Of a DNA stretch of 64,000 nt, positions 25,478 through 34,769 are shown piece after piece (positions within the stretch are counted from its first letter, which is position 1; each line of letters begins with the position of its first letter). The notes under the pieces are model-generated. The model worked only from the letters and a program-made list of their open reading frames with translations, did not search any database and was not told the DNA's origin. The stretch is taken from the NCBI GenBank assembly GCA_022563255.1, contig JADFNS010000008.1, forward strand, positions 1 to 64,000, written 5' to 3'. Source of the stretch: Pseudomonadota bacterium (GTDB taxonomy: Bacteria > Pseudomonadota > Gammaproteobacteria > Steroidobacterales > Woeseiaceae). A program made the translations under genes and the position numbers.

Positions 25478-26362
25478 ATGGCGACCATCAATCGAAAAAT
25501 TCTGGAACAAGTCATCGCGGCGACCTCCGAGCCGCTGGTCGTTGTGCGTGTCGACCGGCCAGACTGGCCCGTGGTGTTGACGAATCCGGCTTTCAAGGCC
25601 ATTACCGAAGAACGCGTCCTGAAGCAGCCGTTCGCAGACGTTATTGAAGAACTTGCCGGGCGCGAGCTCGCTCTTGAAGTCAGCGAGACCGTGCGCGCGC
25701 AGCAGGAAACGAGCTTGCCAGTCGAGTTAAACGGGCGCGAGTACCTGCTGGTATTGAAGGCGCTGATAATACCGGGCGAGGAGACCGCCCGGTATTATGC
25801 GGCGTATTGGCGCGCTGGTGCCGGTTCCGGTGCCGCCTCGGGCACGGAGTTGCACTACGAATTGCTTAAGGCCAAGCGCCGCGTCCGGGATTTGTCGCGT
25901 GACGATCCCGTTACGGGCTTGTTAAACGGCCGGGCATTCGCCGATGTTTTCGAACACGACTGGGCAGTCGCTGCGCGCGAGAAAGGCAAGTTGTCGCTGG
26001 TGATGTTTCGCCTGCGGGAATTCGATGAATACCGCGACGTATTCGGGCGGCACGCCGCCGATTCCTGTCTGCGCCGGGTGGGACAGGCGATCCGGCGCTG
26101 CCTGCGCCGTGCGAGCGACGTTGCTGCGCATCTGGACGGCGAGCGTTTCGTTGTATTGTCACACGCGTCCGATGAGGATGGCGTTCGGGATTTCGCTGCA
26201 AAAATCTCCACTGCCGTGCGCGAACTGGGCTTGCATCATCCGCGTTCGAGTTCGTCAAAGTTCGTGACGGTCTCGTATCACGTGTCAGTCGCGGATATCA
26301 GTGTGGAGCAGCGCGATGCGCGAGAGTTCCTGACTGAGTTACTGGCCGTCAAAACCAGCTAA
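25478..26362 (+). CDS. PAS-like plus degenerate GGDEF domain protein
   Basis: 294 residues from ATG 25478; a GTG at 25472 overlaps the nagZ stop. Residues 1-110 look like a PAS-type sensor fold (SEPLVVVRVDRPDWPVVLTNPAFKAITEE). A linker helix and a GGDEF fold follow (DDPVTGLLNGRAF at the start). The signature loop reads LDGERF in place of GGDEF, so diguanylate cyclase activity is unlikely; it may be a c-di-GMP or protein-binding receiver. Its last 24 bases overlap the convergent csiV gene. Confidence 0.75.
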   Translation: MATINRKILEQVIAATSEPLVVVRVDRPDWPVVLTNPAFKAITEERVLKQPFADVIEELAGRELALEVSETVRAQQETSLPVELNGREYLLVLKALIIPGEETARYYAAYWRAGAGSGAASGTELHYELLKAKRRVRDLSRDDPVTGLLNGRAFADVFEHDWAVAAREKGKLSLVMFRLREFDEYRDVFGRHAADSCLRRVGQAIRRCLRRASDVAAHLDGERFVVLSHASDEDGVRDFAAKISTAVRELGLHHPRSSSSKFVTVSYHVSVADISVEQRDAREFLTELLAVKTS

Positions 26363-27061
26363 TCCCGTTTCGCCCAGAAATTCCTCCTCCGGCTCCTCTT
26401 CTTCCACGCGAGTGATTTTCGCCAGCACGCCGAATTTTGGATGATCGTAATAGCGCAGGTCGCCATTGCGAAAAATGCGGTCTTCGTCTATTCGATAACG
26501 TACCGGATAAGTCACGACGGTCTCATCGCTTGGTGGCGGGATCGAGTGCGGCGCGTCCAGTTGCAGGTTGACGACGAGGTGCAGGTAGCGGCTCAGATAC
26601 AGGGTCAGATCTCCTTGCAGGCCAGCAGGTGGCGTCACAAAAGAACTTAAGGGACGTGCTTCGGTATCTTCCTTGGGATAGGTCGGCTGCGTCCAGCCGA
26701 AGTGCAGCAACGGCTCGTATATCTCAAGTTTTTCCATGCGCTCATAGATTTCGTCCAGCGAAAAATCCTGATCGGATAACGCGACGGTCTCTTCTTGAAA
26801 GTCGTCGACCGGAAGTTTGACGCTCAGGAAATCGTCGCTCGGCACATCGTCGATCAGCAGATCGCCGGCCAGGAATTCCTCAACCGGTGGTTCGTCGGCC
26901 AGGAATATCTCCGTGCCCGTCGATACGTCCTGCGCGTACGAGAAAACGATCAGTTCAACCGTGTAGCGGCGAACTTCGACTTGCTCTTCTTCGGGCGTGT
27001 CTTCCGCGAGAGCGCTCGTAGCCATTAACGGCAGCAGCAGTAGGGAGACTCGTTTTTTCAT
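26339..27061 (-). CDS. CsiV family periplasmic protein
   Basis: 240 residues from ATG 27061 with a signal peptide (RVSLLLLPLMATSALAED). The start of the mature part, VRRYTVELIVFSYAQ, and the C-terminal beta-rich part (GDLTLYLSRYLHLVVNL, YFDHPKFGVLAKI-like) match CsiV, a peptidoglycan-binding partner of the CrvA/cell-shape system in Vibrio. Residues about 60-105 are an acidic quasi-repeat (PVEEFLAG, PSDDFLSV, PVDDFQEE). In many gammaproteobacteria csiV follows mfd, as here (16-base gap). Confidence 0.8.
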   Translation of the reverse strand: MKKRVSLLLLPLMATSALAEDTPEEEQVEVRRYTVELIVFSYAQDVSTGTEIFLADEPPVEEFLAGDLLIDDVPSDDFLSVKLPVDDFQEETVALSDQDFSLDEIYERMEKLEIYEPLLHFGWTQPTYPKEDTEARPLSSFVTPPAGLQGDLTLYLSRYLHLVVNLQLDAPHSIPPPSDETVVTYPVRYRIDEDRIFRNGDLRYYDHPKFGVLAKITRVEEEEPEEEFLGETGLAGFDGQ

Positions 27062-27077
27062 TCGACCTTTGATCCTG

Positions 27078-30000
27078 TTAAGCGTTTTTGACCACCAGAT
27101 GCTGCAGGAGATTTTCGATAGCCGCGAAACGTTTCTCCAGATCAGGCAGCTCGTACGTGATCTGCAGGCGGTGCGAGCCCTGCAGACGATAGCGACGACC
27201 GTCATTTTGCACTAATTGCACGAGAGCGACAGGGTCAATATGGCTCTTGGCGGCAAAAACGATATAACCGCCGGCATCCGCAGCGTCGATTTTTTCGATT
27301 CCCAGCGTCGCCGCGGATCTCTTGATCGCGGCTATGCGGATGAGGTTCCTGGTGGCGTCGGGCAACAGACCGAAGCGATCGATGAGCTCAACCTGCAACT
27401 CGCGCAGCTCCACAGCCGTGGTTGCCGCAGAAATGCGCTTGTACAGCGTCAGCCGCAGGTGGACGTCGGGTACATAGTCGTCAGGCAGCAGCGCGGCGAC
27501 GTGGAAGTTGATTTCCACTCCTGTGTTGAACGGCGCCAGGAGATCGGTTTTCTTTCCTGTGCGCAGCGAATCTACCGCTCGTCCGAGGAGTTCGGTGTAC
27601 AGCGCAAATCCAATTTCCTGTATCTGCCCGCTTTGCGTGTCACCGAGCAACTCTCCGGCGCCGCGGATCTCAAGATCGTGCGTCGCCAGGGTAAATCCGG
27701 CACCCAGTTCGTTGAGCGAGTCGATAGCCTCCAGGCGTTTCACGGCATCGGCAGTCAGGGCAGTCTTGGGCGGTGCGAAAAGGAAGGCATAGGCGCGGTG
27801 ATGCGAGCGGCCGACGCGACCGCGCAGCTGATGCAGCTGCGCGAGTCCGAAACGATCCGCGCGATTAATGATGATCGTATTCGCCGTGGGTATATCGAGG
27901 CCGCTCTCGACAATGGTTGTGCACAACAATATGTTGAAACGCCGGTGATAGAAGTCGAGCATCACTTGCTCCAGTTCCCGCTCGCGCATCTGTCCGTGAC
28001 CGATACGGATGTCGGCCTCGGGGATCAGTTTTTGCAGCTGTTGTTTAATACGGCCGATGTCTGCAACACGGTTGTGGATAAAATACACCTGGCCGCCACG
28101 TTTGATCTCACGCAAGCAAGCCTCGCGGATCACGACGTCGTTCCATTCGGAGACGAACGTCTTGATGGCGAGGCGGCCGGCGGGGGGCGTCGCAATCAAC
28201 GACATTTCGCGGATGCCTCCCAGGGCCATGTTCAGTGTTCTCGGTATCGGCGTTGCCGTCAGCGTCAATACGTCGATTTCGCTGCGCAGCGACTTGATCG
28301 CCTCTTTGTGCCGGACACCAAAGCGATGTTCTTCGTCGATAATGACGAGCCCAACGTCGCGAAAGTCCTTTGTATGACCCAATAGTCGATGCGTGCCGAT
28401 GGCGATATCCACGGAACCGCTTCGCAGCCCCGCGACGATGTCTCTGACTTCCTTCGCAGACTGGAAGCGCGACAATACTTCGACACGGACCGGCCAGTCT
28501 GCGAAGCGGTCGCGAAACGTCCGGCCATGTTGCTGTGCGAGCAATGTGGTCGGCACGAGCACGGCGACCTGCTTGCCGCCGTACACGGCGGCGAAGCTTG
28601 CCCGCAACGCGACTTCCGTCTTGCCAAAGCCGACGTCGCCGCACACGATTCTGTCCATCGGCCGATCGGACCGCAGGTCTTCGAGGACGTCATCGATCGT
28701 CTGTGCCTGATCCTCGGTCAGTTCGAAGGGAAATCCGGCCTCGAACGCCTGGTATTCGTCCTCCGGCCACTGGAAACGGTGTCCGTGCCGTGCCGCGCGG
28801 CGCGCGTAGATGTCGAGAAGTTCGGCGGCGATGTCGCGAATCTTGCTGATTGCGCGCTTGCGGGCTTTTTCCCACTGATCGCTGCCGAGGCGATGCAGTG
28901 GTGCGTTGTCGGGTGACGCGCCGGTATAGCGCGAGATCAACTCCAGCGCGTGCACCGGTACGTACAACTTGTCGCCAGCGGCGTATTCAAGATGCAGAAA
29001 TTCGGCCTCTATGCCACCGGTCGTCAGTGTCATCAAACCCAGATAACGTCCGACTCCATACTCTGCGTGCACGACCGGAGAGCCCGCAGAGAGATCGTTG
29101 AGTTGGCGGATAATCGTTTCCGGATCACGATCGTGGCGGCGCTTGCGGCGACGTGACCCGGTGCGCTCGCCGAACAACTGTTGTTCGCTGACAATTGCGA
29201 TCTGTGCGTCGGGCAGAAGTACGCCGTCGTCAAGGGGCGCGATGGTGATGCAGATGCGGTGATCGTTGTCGCGAAAGTCATGCCACCCTTCGACACGAAC
29301 CAGGTCGAGCCCACGTCCGGACAGGAGGTCGTGCAATTGTTCGCGGCGACCCGGCGAATCTGTGCTGAAAAGCACCCGCCCGTTAAATGTCTGTAGAAAT
29401 TGCATCAGGGAGGCGGCTGCGTCTTCGTAGCGTACCTCAATCTTCATCGCCGGTGGCAGCCGGGTGTCATGATTGACAGCCACTCCTGAAAGCGATTGCG
29501 CCGAGTAGCGGATGCGAGCGAAACCGGCCAGACGTTGCGAGATCGTCTCCGGCGTCAGGAAGGTTTCTGCAGTCGTCAGTATCGGTCGTTCGGGGTCCAG
29601 ACTGCACATGTCAAAACGCTCAAGCGCTTCGGCCCAGAATTGAGCCAGCAGCGAGTCCAGAGAGTCAGGCAGAAGAACAACGCAGTTTTTCGGAAGGTAG
29701 TCGAGCAGTGATGCGCTGTCGGCAAAGAACAGCGGCAGGTAATACTCGATTCCGCCGTGCGCAATACCGTCCGAGATTTCGCGGTACACGCGTGACTTGC
29801 CGGGTTGGCCTGCAAAGCGTTCGCGATAGTTATGACGAAACAGACTGATGGCGTCGGCATCCAACGGGATTTCCCTCGCCGGCAGGATGCGTATTGCATC
29901 GACTTTTTCACCTGAGAGCTGGCTGTCGGGCGAGAAGTGGCGCAAGGATTCGATGTCGTCGCCGAAGAAATCGACGCGGACCGGGTCGTGATCGCCCATC

Positions 30001-30545
30001 GGAAATATGTCGATCAGAGATCCGCGGACGGCGAAGTCGCCGTGCTCGACGACCTGGGGCACTCGCGAGTACCCGGCCGCAATCAGCGATTGGGTGAACG
30101 CCTCGCGTGGCAGTTCCTGGCCGCGGTGCAGCGACAGTGAACGGGCGGCGACGTAGTCGAGTGGCGGTAATCGCTGGTGCAGCACCCCGGCGGTCGCGAT
30201 GATTATGCCGCTGCGCATTGCTGGCAGCGCGGCGAGTACGCTGAGGCGTTGCGAAATGATGTCCTGATGTGGCGAAAAACTATCCCAGGGCAGCGTTTCC
30301 CACTCGACGAAATGCTCAACGGGTATCGCGTCGCCCGCGAAGAAACGAATTTCAGCCTCAAGTTGATCGGCGTGCCGCGGGTCCTCAGCCAAAACCAGCA
30401 ACGCTCGCGGTTGATCGCCAGCGAGATGTTGCGCGACTTCTGCAGCGGCCAGTGCGCCGCTGGCGCCGATCAGGCGGCCCCATCGGGATTCCTTGCCAGG
30501 CGCGGGAATTCGAGGCTTGGCGGATATGAGTATGGCTTCGGTCAA
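27078..30545 (-). CDS. mfd: Transcription-repair coupling factor
   Basis: 1155 residues, full length, from a TTG (30545). It removes stalled RNA polymerase and recruits UvrA. Visible: the N-terminal UvrB-homology module, the polymerase-interacting domain (VHAEYGVGRYLGL), the RecG-like helicase with Walker A GDVGFGKTE, the DEEH box (IIDEEHRFG), TATPIPRTL and GRVGRSHHRAYA, and the C-terminal autoinhibitory domain. The terminator of the upstream gene lies just before it, so it should have its own promoter. Confidence 0.96.
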   Translation of the reverse strand: MTEAILISAKPRIPAPGKESRWGRLIGASGALAAAEVAQHLAGDQPRALLVLAEDPRHADQLEAEIRFFAGDAIPVEHFVEWETLPWDSFSPHQDIISQRLSVLAALPAMRSGIIIATAGVLHQRLPPLDYVAARSLSLHRGQELPREAFTQSLIAAGYSRVPQVVEHGDFAVRGSLIDIFPMGDHDPVRVDFFGDDIESLRHFSPDSQLSGEKVDAIRILPAREIPLDADAISLFRHNYRERFAGQPGKSRVYREISDGIAHGGIEYYLPLFFADSASLLDYLPKNCVVLLPDSLDSLLAQFWAEALERFDMCSLDPERPILTTAETFLTPETISQRLAGFARIRYSAQSLSGVAVNHDTRLPPAMKIEVRYEDAAASLMQFLQTFNGRVLFSTDSPGRREQLHDLLSGRGLDLVRVEGWHDFRDNDHRICITIAPLDDGVLLPDAQIAIVSEQQLFGERTGSRRRKRRHDRDPETIIRQLNDLSAGSPVVHAEYGVGRYLGLMTLTTGGIEAEFLHLEYAAGDKLYVPVHALELISRYTGASPDNAPLHRLGSDQWEKARKRAISKIRDIAAELLDIYARRAARHGHRFQWPEDEYQAFEAGFPFELTEDQAQTIDDVLEDLRSDRPMDRIVCGDVGFGKTEVALRASFAAVYGGKQVAVLVPTTLLAQQHGRTFRDRFADWPVRVEVLSRFQSAKEVRDIVAGLRSGSVDIAIGTHRLLGHTKDFRDVGLVIIDEEHRFGVRHKEAIKSLRSEIDVLTLTATPIPRTLNMALGGIREMSLIATPPAGRLAIKTFVSEWNDVVIREACLREIKRGGQVYFIHNRVADIGRIKQQLQKLIPEADIRIGHGQMRERELEQVMLDFYHRRFNILLCTTIVESGLDIPTANTIIINRADRFGLAQLHQLRGRVGRSHHRAYAFLFAPPKTALTADAVKRLEAIDSLNELGAGFTLATHDLEIRGAGELLGDTQSGQIQEIGFALYTELLGRAVDSLRTGKKTDLLAPFNTGVEINFHVAALLPDDYVPDVHLRLTLYKRISAATTAVELRELQVELIDRFGLLPDATRNLIRIAAIKRSAATLGIEKIDAADAGGYIVFAAKSHIDPVALVQLVQNDGRRYRLQGSHRLQITYELPDLEKRFAAIENLLQHLVVKNA

Positions 30546-30592
30546 GGTGTTGATATCGTCGTGCTCGGCGGGACGCGATTATTACACAGACA

Positions 30593-30624
30593 TAAAAAAG
30601 CCCGGGACGTATTCAGCCCGGGCT
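30593..30624 (-). terminator. Intrinsic terminator after the small BamE-like gene
   Basis: Read on the minus strand: AGCCCGGG, a 10-base loop, CCCGGGCT, then a run of six T. It lies 21 bases after the stop at 30645. Confidence 0.85.
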
Positions 30625-30644
30625 GTTTATCCTGGGTCGAACTT

Positions 30645-30920
30645 CTAGCGCTTCAGTACGGCGTGAATAACCTTGTCGTACTCGAAAAACACGACAAAAC
30701 CCTGGTATTCCCAGCGCGTGATCGGCGGCTCGCCAACCGGCGCATTGACCGACTTTGGCTGGCCGTATTTCGATTCAACGGTCGTCTGCGTCATACCGCG
30801 AGTTGGACGTCCGTCTTCGAAGCCTGCGCTCACGCCGGCCATGGTCAAGGTCTCAGCATTCGCGATTCCGCCGCCAGCGAAAAGCAAAGCGAGAATGGTT
30901 GCGATTCGCACTTTCGTCAT
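30645..30920 (-). CDS. Small periplasmic protein with a BamE/SmpA-like pattern
   Basis: 91 residues from ATG 30920 with AGGGAGTAG upstream; the longer frame has no signal peptide. A signal peptide (TILALLFAGGGIANAETL) precedes GMTQTTVESKYGQPKSV...GEPPITRWEYQGFVVFFEYDKVIHAVL-type sequence. The pattern of Gly-Met-x-x-x-x-Val with Gly-x-Pro and a final Val-rich hairpin resembles BamE/SmpA. Similar proteins next to mfd in pseudomonads are uncharacterised. Role unknown. It has its own terminator. Confidence 0.72.
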   Translation of the reverse strand: MTKVRIATILALLFAGGGIANAETLTMAGVSAGFEDGRPTRGMTQTTVESKYGQPKSVNAPVGEPPITRWEYQGFVVFFEYDKVIHAVLKR

Positions 30921-30947
30921 CGGACCTACTCCCTTTGTGATGCTGGA

Positions 30948-30975
30948 ACTATAGCACTGCTGGCCGCCCTGCAAA
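30948..30975 (-). promoter_or_regulatory. Possible sigma-70 promoter for the BamE-like gene
   Basis: Minus-strand TTTGCA (30970-30975), 16-base spacer, TATAGT (30948-30953), about 28 bases before the ATG. Confidence 0.45.
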
Positions 30976-31050
30976 CTGCGAACTGCGTCACAAGTTGCAG
31001 GCGCCATTTCGCACCCAGAGAAGTCGATGAATGTGGTTTAATGCCAGCCG

Positions 31051-32295
31051 ATGTTAAATCCTGTTGAACTCTTTGTTGGGCTGCGCTATCTCAGAGCCAG
31101 GCGGCGCACGCGCTTCGTGTCTTTTATCACGCTGATTTCCCTGCTTGGGATATCGCTTGGCGTCGCTGCATTGATTGTAATCCTGTCCGTAATGAACGGT
31201 TTTGAAGGCGAGTTGCGCAGTCGTTTGCTCAGTATGACGGCGCATGGGTCGGTTGCCGGGCACAATGGAGTGACCCGGGACTGGGAAGCGCTGGTCGATG
31301 AGGTTCGGGCAGAACCCGGCGTCAAGGCGGCGGCGCCGTTCATTCAGATGGAGGGGATGATTCGGTCGGGCAGGGAACTGTTTGCCGTCGTGGTGCACGG
31401 TGTCGATCCGGCTTACGAGCGCGAACTGTCCGGCGAAATGATCAACATGATCGAGGGCAGTCTCGAAGTTTTGCAACCGGGCGAGCGCAGCATCATCCTG
31501 GGCCGCATGCTGGCCTTTGATCTGGGCGCAAGGATTGGCGACAGCGTGGTGTTGCTCGTGCCGAGGCCCGTCGGTGACGGCACGCTGGAAGCGGTGCTGG
31601 AACGTTTCGTATTGCGAGGCGTTTTCGAGGCTGGCGTGCAGGATCACGACAGCGTGCTGGCGCTGGCCCATGCCGACGACGTGGCGGTAATACTGGATCG
31701 AGGGGATGCGGTGAGCTCGGTTCGTTTTCGCGCCGAGGATGTTATGGCTGCTCCAATGATCGCTCGCGCACTGCAGGCGCGGCTGGGCGACGAATTCGTG
31801 ACGAGCGACTGGACGATCGAGAACGGCAGCTACTTCCGGGCGATCAGGCTCGAAAAAATGATGATGTCGCTGATTCTGTCGCTCATCATCGGTGTTGCCG
31901 CATTCAATATAGTCGCCAGCCTGGTGATGGTCGTGACCGACAAGACGACGGACATCGCGGTGCTGCGCACGCTGGGCATGGCTCCGCAGGGGGTCGTTAA
32001 AATTTTCTTCGTGCAAGGAGCGATCATCGGTTGGGCAGGTGTCGCCATTGGCGTTGCGCTCGGCGTTATTCTCGCCATCAATGTTCCGACGATCGTGCCC
32101 ATATTGGAACAGACTCTCGGCTTCCAGATTATGCCCGGCGACGTTTATTACGTGACTCAAATTCCGTCGGAGCTCGAGTTGCGGGATGTGTTGGTCATCG
32201 CGATCGCTGCTTTCGTCCTGACCTCACTGGCCACGCTCTATCCGGCGCGGCGAGCCGCGCTCGTCAATCCGGCCGCCGCGTTGCGTTACGAGTAG
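31051..32295 (+). CDS. Lipoprotein-releasing ABC transporter permease, first subunit (LolC/LolE type)
   Basis: 414 residues. One N-terminal helix with RARRRTRFVSFITLISLLGISLGVA, a large periplasmic domain (about 50-265) and three C-terminal helices with the FtsX-type coupling region (DIAVLRTLGMAPQGVV). The Lol complex extracts lipoproteins from the inner membrane and hands them to LolA. It is followed by a paralogous permease and by lolD. I do not decide between LolC and LolE. Confidence 0.9.
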   Translation: MLNPVELFVGLRYLRARRRTRFVSFITLISLLGISLGVAALIVILSVMNGFEGELRSRLLSMTAHGSVAGHNGVTRDWEALVDEVRAEPGVKAAAPFIQMEGMIRSGRELFAVVVHGVDPAYERELSGEMINMIEGSLEVLQPGERSIILGRMLAFDLGARIGDSVVLLVPRPVGDGTLEAVLERFVLRGVFEAGVQDHDSVLALAHADDVAVILDRGDAVSSVRFRAEDVMAAPMIARALQARLGDEFVTSDWTIENGSYFRAIRLEKMMMSLILSLIIGVAAFNIVASLVMVVTDKTTDIAVLRTLGMAPQGVVKIFFVQGAIIGWAGVAIGVALGVILAINVPTIVPILEQTLGFQIMPGDVYYVTQIPSELELRDVLVIAIAAFVLTSLATLYPARRAALVNPAAALRYE

Positions 32296-32301
32296 CTCGA
32301 G

Positions 32302-33549
32302 ATGGGTTGGAATTTCGAATTCTGGGTTGGTAGCCGCTACGTGCGTTCGCGCAGCGACAATAGTTTTGTGTCCCTGATATCGGCTATTTCCATGCTGGGT
32401 ATTGCGATAGCCGTCACTGTGTTGATCGTCGTCATGTCGGTCGTGAACGGTTTCGAGAGGGAACTCAAAGACCGGTTGTTGGCGATGACGGCGCACGCAA
32501 CCATCGAAGATGTGAGCGGCGAGCTTCTGGAGGCCGAAGCACTGATCGATACGGCGCTCCGGAATCCGCGGGTCCTCGCGGCGGCGCCCTATATCGACGG
32601 TCAGGCGCTGCTCGTCTTCGAAATGCAAATCAGCGGCGTTGAGCTGCGCGGCATCGACCCACAGCTGGAAAATGAAGTCTCCGGTATCGCTAGCGTCATG
32701 CAGGAAGGAGCGCTGACCGATCTGGCTGCGGGGGAGTTCAATATTGTGCTTGGACAGGAGCTGGCGAAAACCCTGCAGGTCGGAATTTCAGACAAGGTAA
32801 CCGTGACGCTGGCACAAGGCAGGGTTACGCCGGCCGGCGTTTTGCCCAGGATGAAGCGTTTTACTGTCAGCGGAATTTACCGCGTCGGCATGTATGAATT
32901 TGATCGGCGCCTGGCGTTTATCAATATCGGTGATGCCCAGAAACTGTATCGCAAAGCCGGCTCGGTTACCGGAGTACGTCTTGCAGTCAGCGATATCTAC
33001 AAAGCGTCTGAAATCGTCCGCGAAGTTGCACTGGAGAACGGAAAACTGGTGCTGGTCGATGACTGGACGCGCCGCCATGTCAATTTCTTTCGCTCGATCC
33101 AGATTACGAAGTCGATATTGTTCGTCATTCTCCTGATGGTCATCGGGGTCGCGGCGTTCAACATTGTTTCCACGCTGGTTATGGTCGTTAAGGACAAGCA
33201 GTCCGATATTGCGATTTTGAGAACCGTGGGCGCGCGACCGATGAGCATCCTCAAAATATTCATCGTGCAGGGGAGCATTGTCGGCATCATCGGAACGCTG
33301 TCGGGCGTGGCGCTGGGAATGTTGCTGGCGTTAAACCTCGAAGCGATCATTGGATTTTTCGAGTCGGCATTCGGTATCAAGTTCCTCGCCGCCGACGTTT
33401 ATTTCATCAGCGATCTACCCTCCGATCTGCACTACGGCGATGTATTGCGCATCGCCGGTATCGCATTGTTGCTCGCTTTGGTTTCCACTGTTTATCCTGC
33501 CTGGATTGCCGCAAAAACGGCGCCGGCTGAGGCCCTGAGATATGACTGA
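32302..33549 (+). CDS. Lipoprotein-releasing ABC transporter permease, second subunit (LolC/LolE type)
   Basis: 415 residues, clearly paralogous to the gene before it over the whole length (SAISMLGIAIAVTVLIVVMSVVNG; DIAILRTVGARPMSIL). Same four-helix topology. It probably forms the heterodimeric membrane part with the upstream protein. Its end overlaps lolD by eight bases. Confidence 0.9.
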   Translation: MGWNFEFWVGSRYVRSRSDNSFVSLISAISMLGIAIAVTVLIVVMSVVNGFERELKDRLLAMTAHATIEDVSGELLEAEALIDTALRNPRVLAAAPYIDGQALLVFEMQISGVELRGIDPQLENEVSGIASVMQEGALTDLAAGEFNIVLGQELAKTLQVGISDKVTVTLAQGRVTPAGVLPRMKRFTVSGIYRVGMYEFDRRLAFINIGDAQKLYRKAGSVTGVRLAVSDIYKASEIVREVALENGKLVLVDDWTRRHVNFFRSIQITKSILFVILLMVIGVAAFNIVSTLVMVVKDKQSDIAILRTVGARPMSILKIFIVQGSIVGIIGTLSGVALGMLLALNLEAIIGFFESAFGIKFLAADVYFISDLPSDLHYGDVLRIAGIALLLALVSTVYPAWIAAKTAPAEALRYD

Positions 33550-34225
33550 TCCCGTTCTTGAATGCCGTGGCGTCGTAAGACGATTCAACGAAGGCGCATC
33601 GACGCTGGAGGTTTTGCACGGTATTGACCTCGCAGTGCAGCGCGCCGAGCGCGTCGCGATCATTGGCACGTCCGGATCGGGCAAGACGACGTTGCTGCAA
33701 ATCATGGGCGGTCTTGATAGTCCGGACGAGGGTGAGGTTTTCATCAACGGCACGGCTATGCACGGCGCGGATGAGTCGGTGAAGGGCGACCTGCGAAATC
33801 GGTACATTGGCTTTGTTTACCAGTTTCATCATCTGCTGCCTGAATTCACGGCCGAAGAGAATGTCGCGCTGCCACTGATGATCCGGCGTGAATCACGAAC
33901 TGTGGCGATCGATGCTGCGCGCGAATTGCTCAAACGTGTCGGACTGGGCGAGCGCCTGCATCACAAGCCCGGCGAATTATCGGGTGGTGAGCGTCAGCGT
34001 GCCGCTGTCGCCAGGGCGTTGATTACCCGCCCGCCGCTCGTGCTTGCCGATGAGCCCACTGGCAATCTTGACTCAGGCAATGGCGCGCACGTACTGGATC
34101 TGATGCTTGAACTGAACGAGGAGCTGCAGACGAGCCTGGTTATCGTGACTCACGACCAGTGTGTTGCGTCGCGCATGGACCGCATACTCGTTCTCGAAGA
34201 TGGCGCCTTACGACCGCAGGATTAG
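33542..34225 (+). CDS. lolD: Lipoprotein-releasing system ATP-binding protein
   Basis: 227 residues. Walker A GTSGSGKTT, signature LSGGERQRAAVARAL, Walker B LVLADEPTGNLD, and the Lol/MacB-type FVYQFHHLLPEFTAEENV. It supplies ATP hydrolysis for the two upstream permeases. Its last four bases overlap the end of the convergent DUF2062 gene. Confidence 0.94.
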   Translation: MTDPVLECRGVVRRFNEGASTLEVLHGIDLAVQRAERVAIIGTSGSGKTTLLQIMGGLDSPDEGEVFINGTAMHGADESVKGDLRNRYIGFVYQFHHLLPEFTAEENVALPLMIRRESRTVAIDAARELLKRVGLGERLHHKPGELSGGERQRAAVARALITRPPLVLADEPTGNLDSGNGAHVLDLMLELNEELQTSLVIVTHDQCVASRMDRILVLEDGALRPQD

Positions 34226-34749
34226 TCCTGCCGGTCGCGGCGCTGGTTGCGCTTGCGGGTCTTGTAGTCGGAAATCGATCCACGCCAGAGCAGATCGAGG
34301 ACCACATAACCGACCAGCGCGACGACGGCGCCGACGATGACGCAGCCGAGCAGCATCGGTTGCCAGATAGTGACAAATGTGTGCGTGACCCATTCCCATG
34401 ACAGCTCCAGCTCAAACTCCCGCAGCGGTGTGTCCAGCAGACTGCGCCCCAGACGATACGCGAAGTAGTACGTCGGTCCCATCGTCAACGGGTTGTTAGC
34501 CCAGGTTGCCAGCGCGGCTACCGGAATATTCACTCGAAATGCCAGCGCCAGCAGCGCGCTCATCAGCATGTGACCGGGGAAAGGCAAAATAGAGATAAAC
34601 AGGCCCAGCGCGAAAGCCGGGACGACGGTGCGCCGTCGGATTCCCCACAAGCGGTGATCGTGCAGCATATGCCGGAACGGCGCCATGAACCAAAGTTCGC
34701 TGAGATGCTGGCGTTTGAACGCAAACTTCCTGAAAAAGCGCCTTGGCAT
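34222..34749 (-). CDS. DUF2062 membrane protein
   Basis: 175 residues. Conserved core: RRTVVPAFALGLFISILPFPGHMLMSALLALAFRVN, then PVAALATWANNPLTMGPTYYFAYRLG, then C-terminal hydrophobic helices. Function unknown; the family is often found beside Lol and comEC genes. Its start overlaps the long frame of comEC on the other strand, so the comEC start at 34770 is more likely. Confidence 0.85.
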   Translation of the reverse strand: MPRRFFRKFAFKRQHLSELWFMAPFRHMLHDHRLWGIRRRTVVPAFALGLFISILPFPGHMLMSALLALAFRVNIPVAALATWANNPLTMGPTYYFAYRLGRSLLDTPLREFELELSWEWVTHTFVTIWQPMLLGCVIVGAVVALVGYVVLDLLWRGSISDYKTRKRNQRRDRQD

Positions 34750-34769
34750 TGTGCTGCAGTCCGGTTTAC

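Noticed and set aside
27216..28385. Long open frame antisense to mfd (389 codons)
   Set aside because: The opposite strand is unmistakably mfd, and the antisense product has no recognisable domain.
31054..32160. Long minus-strand frame over the first Lol permease
   Set aside because: Shadow frame; the plus strand has the complete LolC/E pattern.
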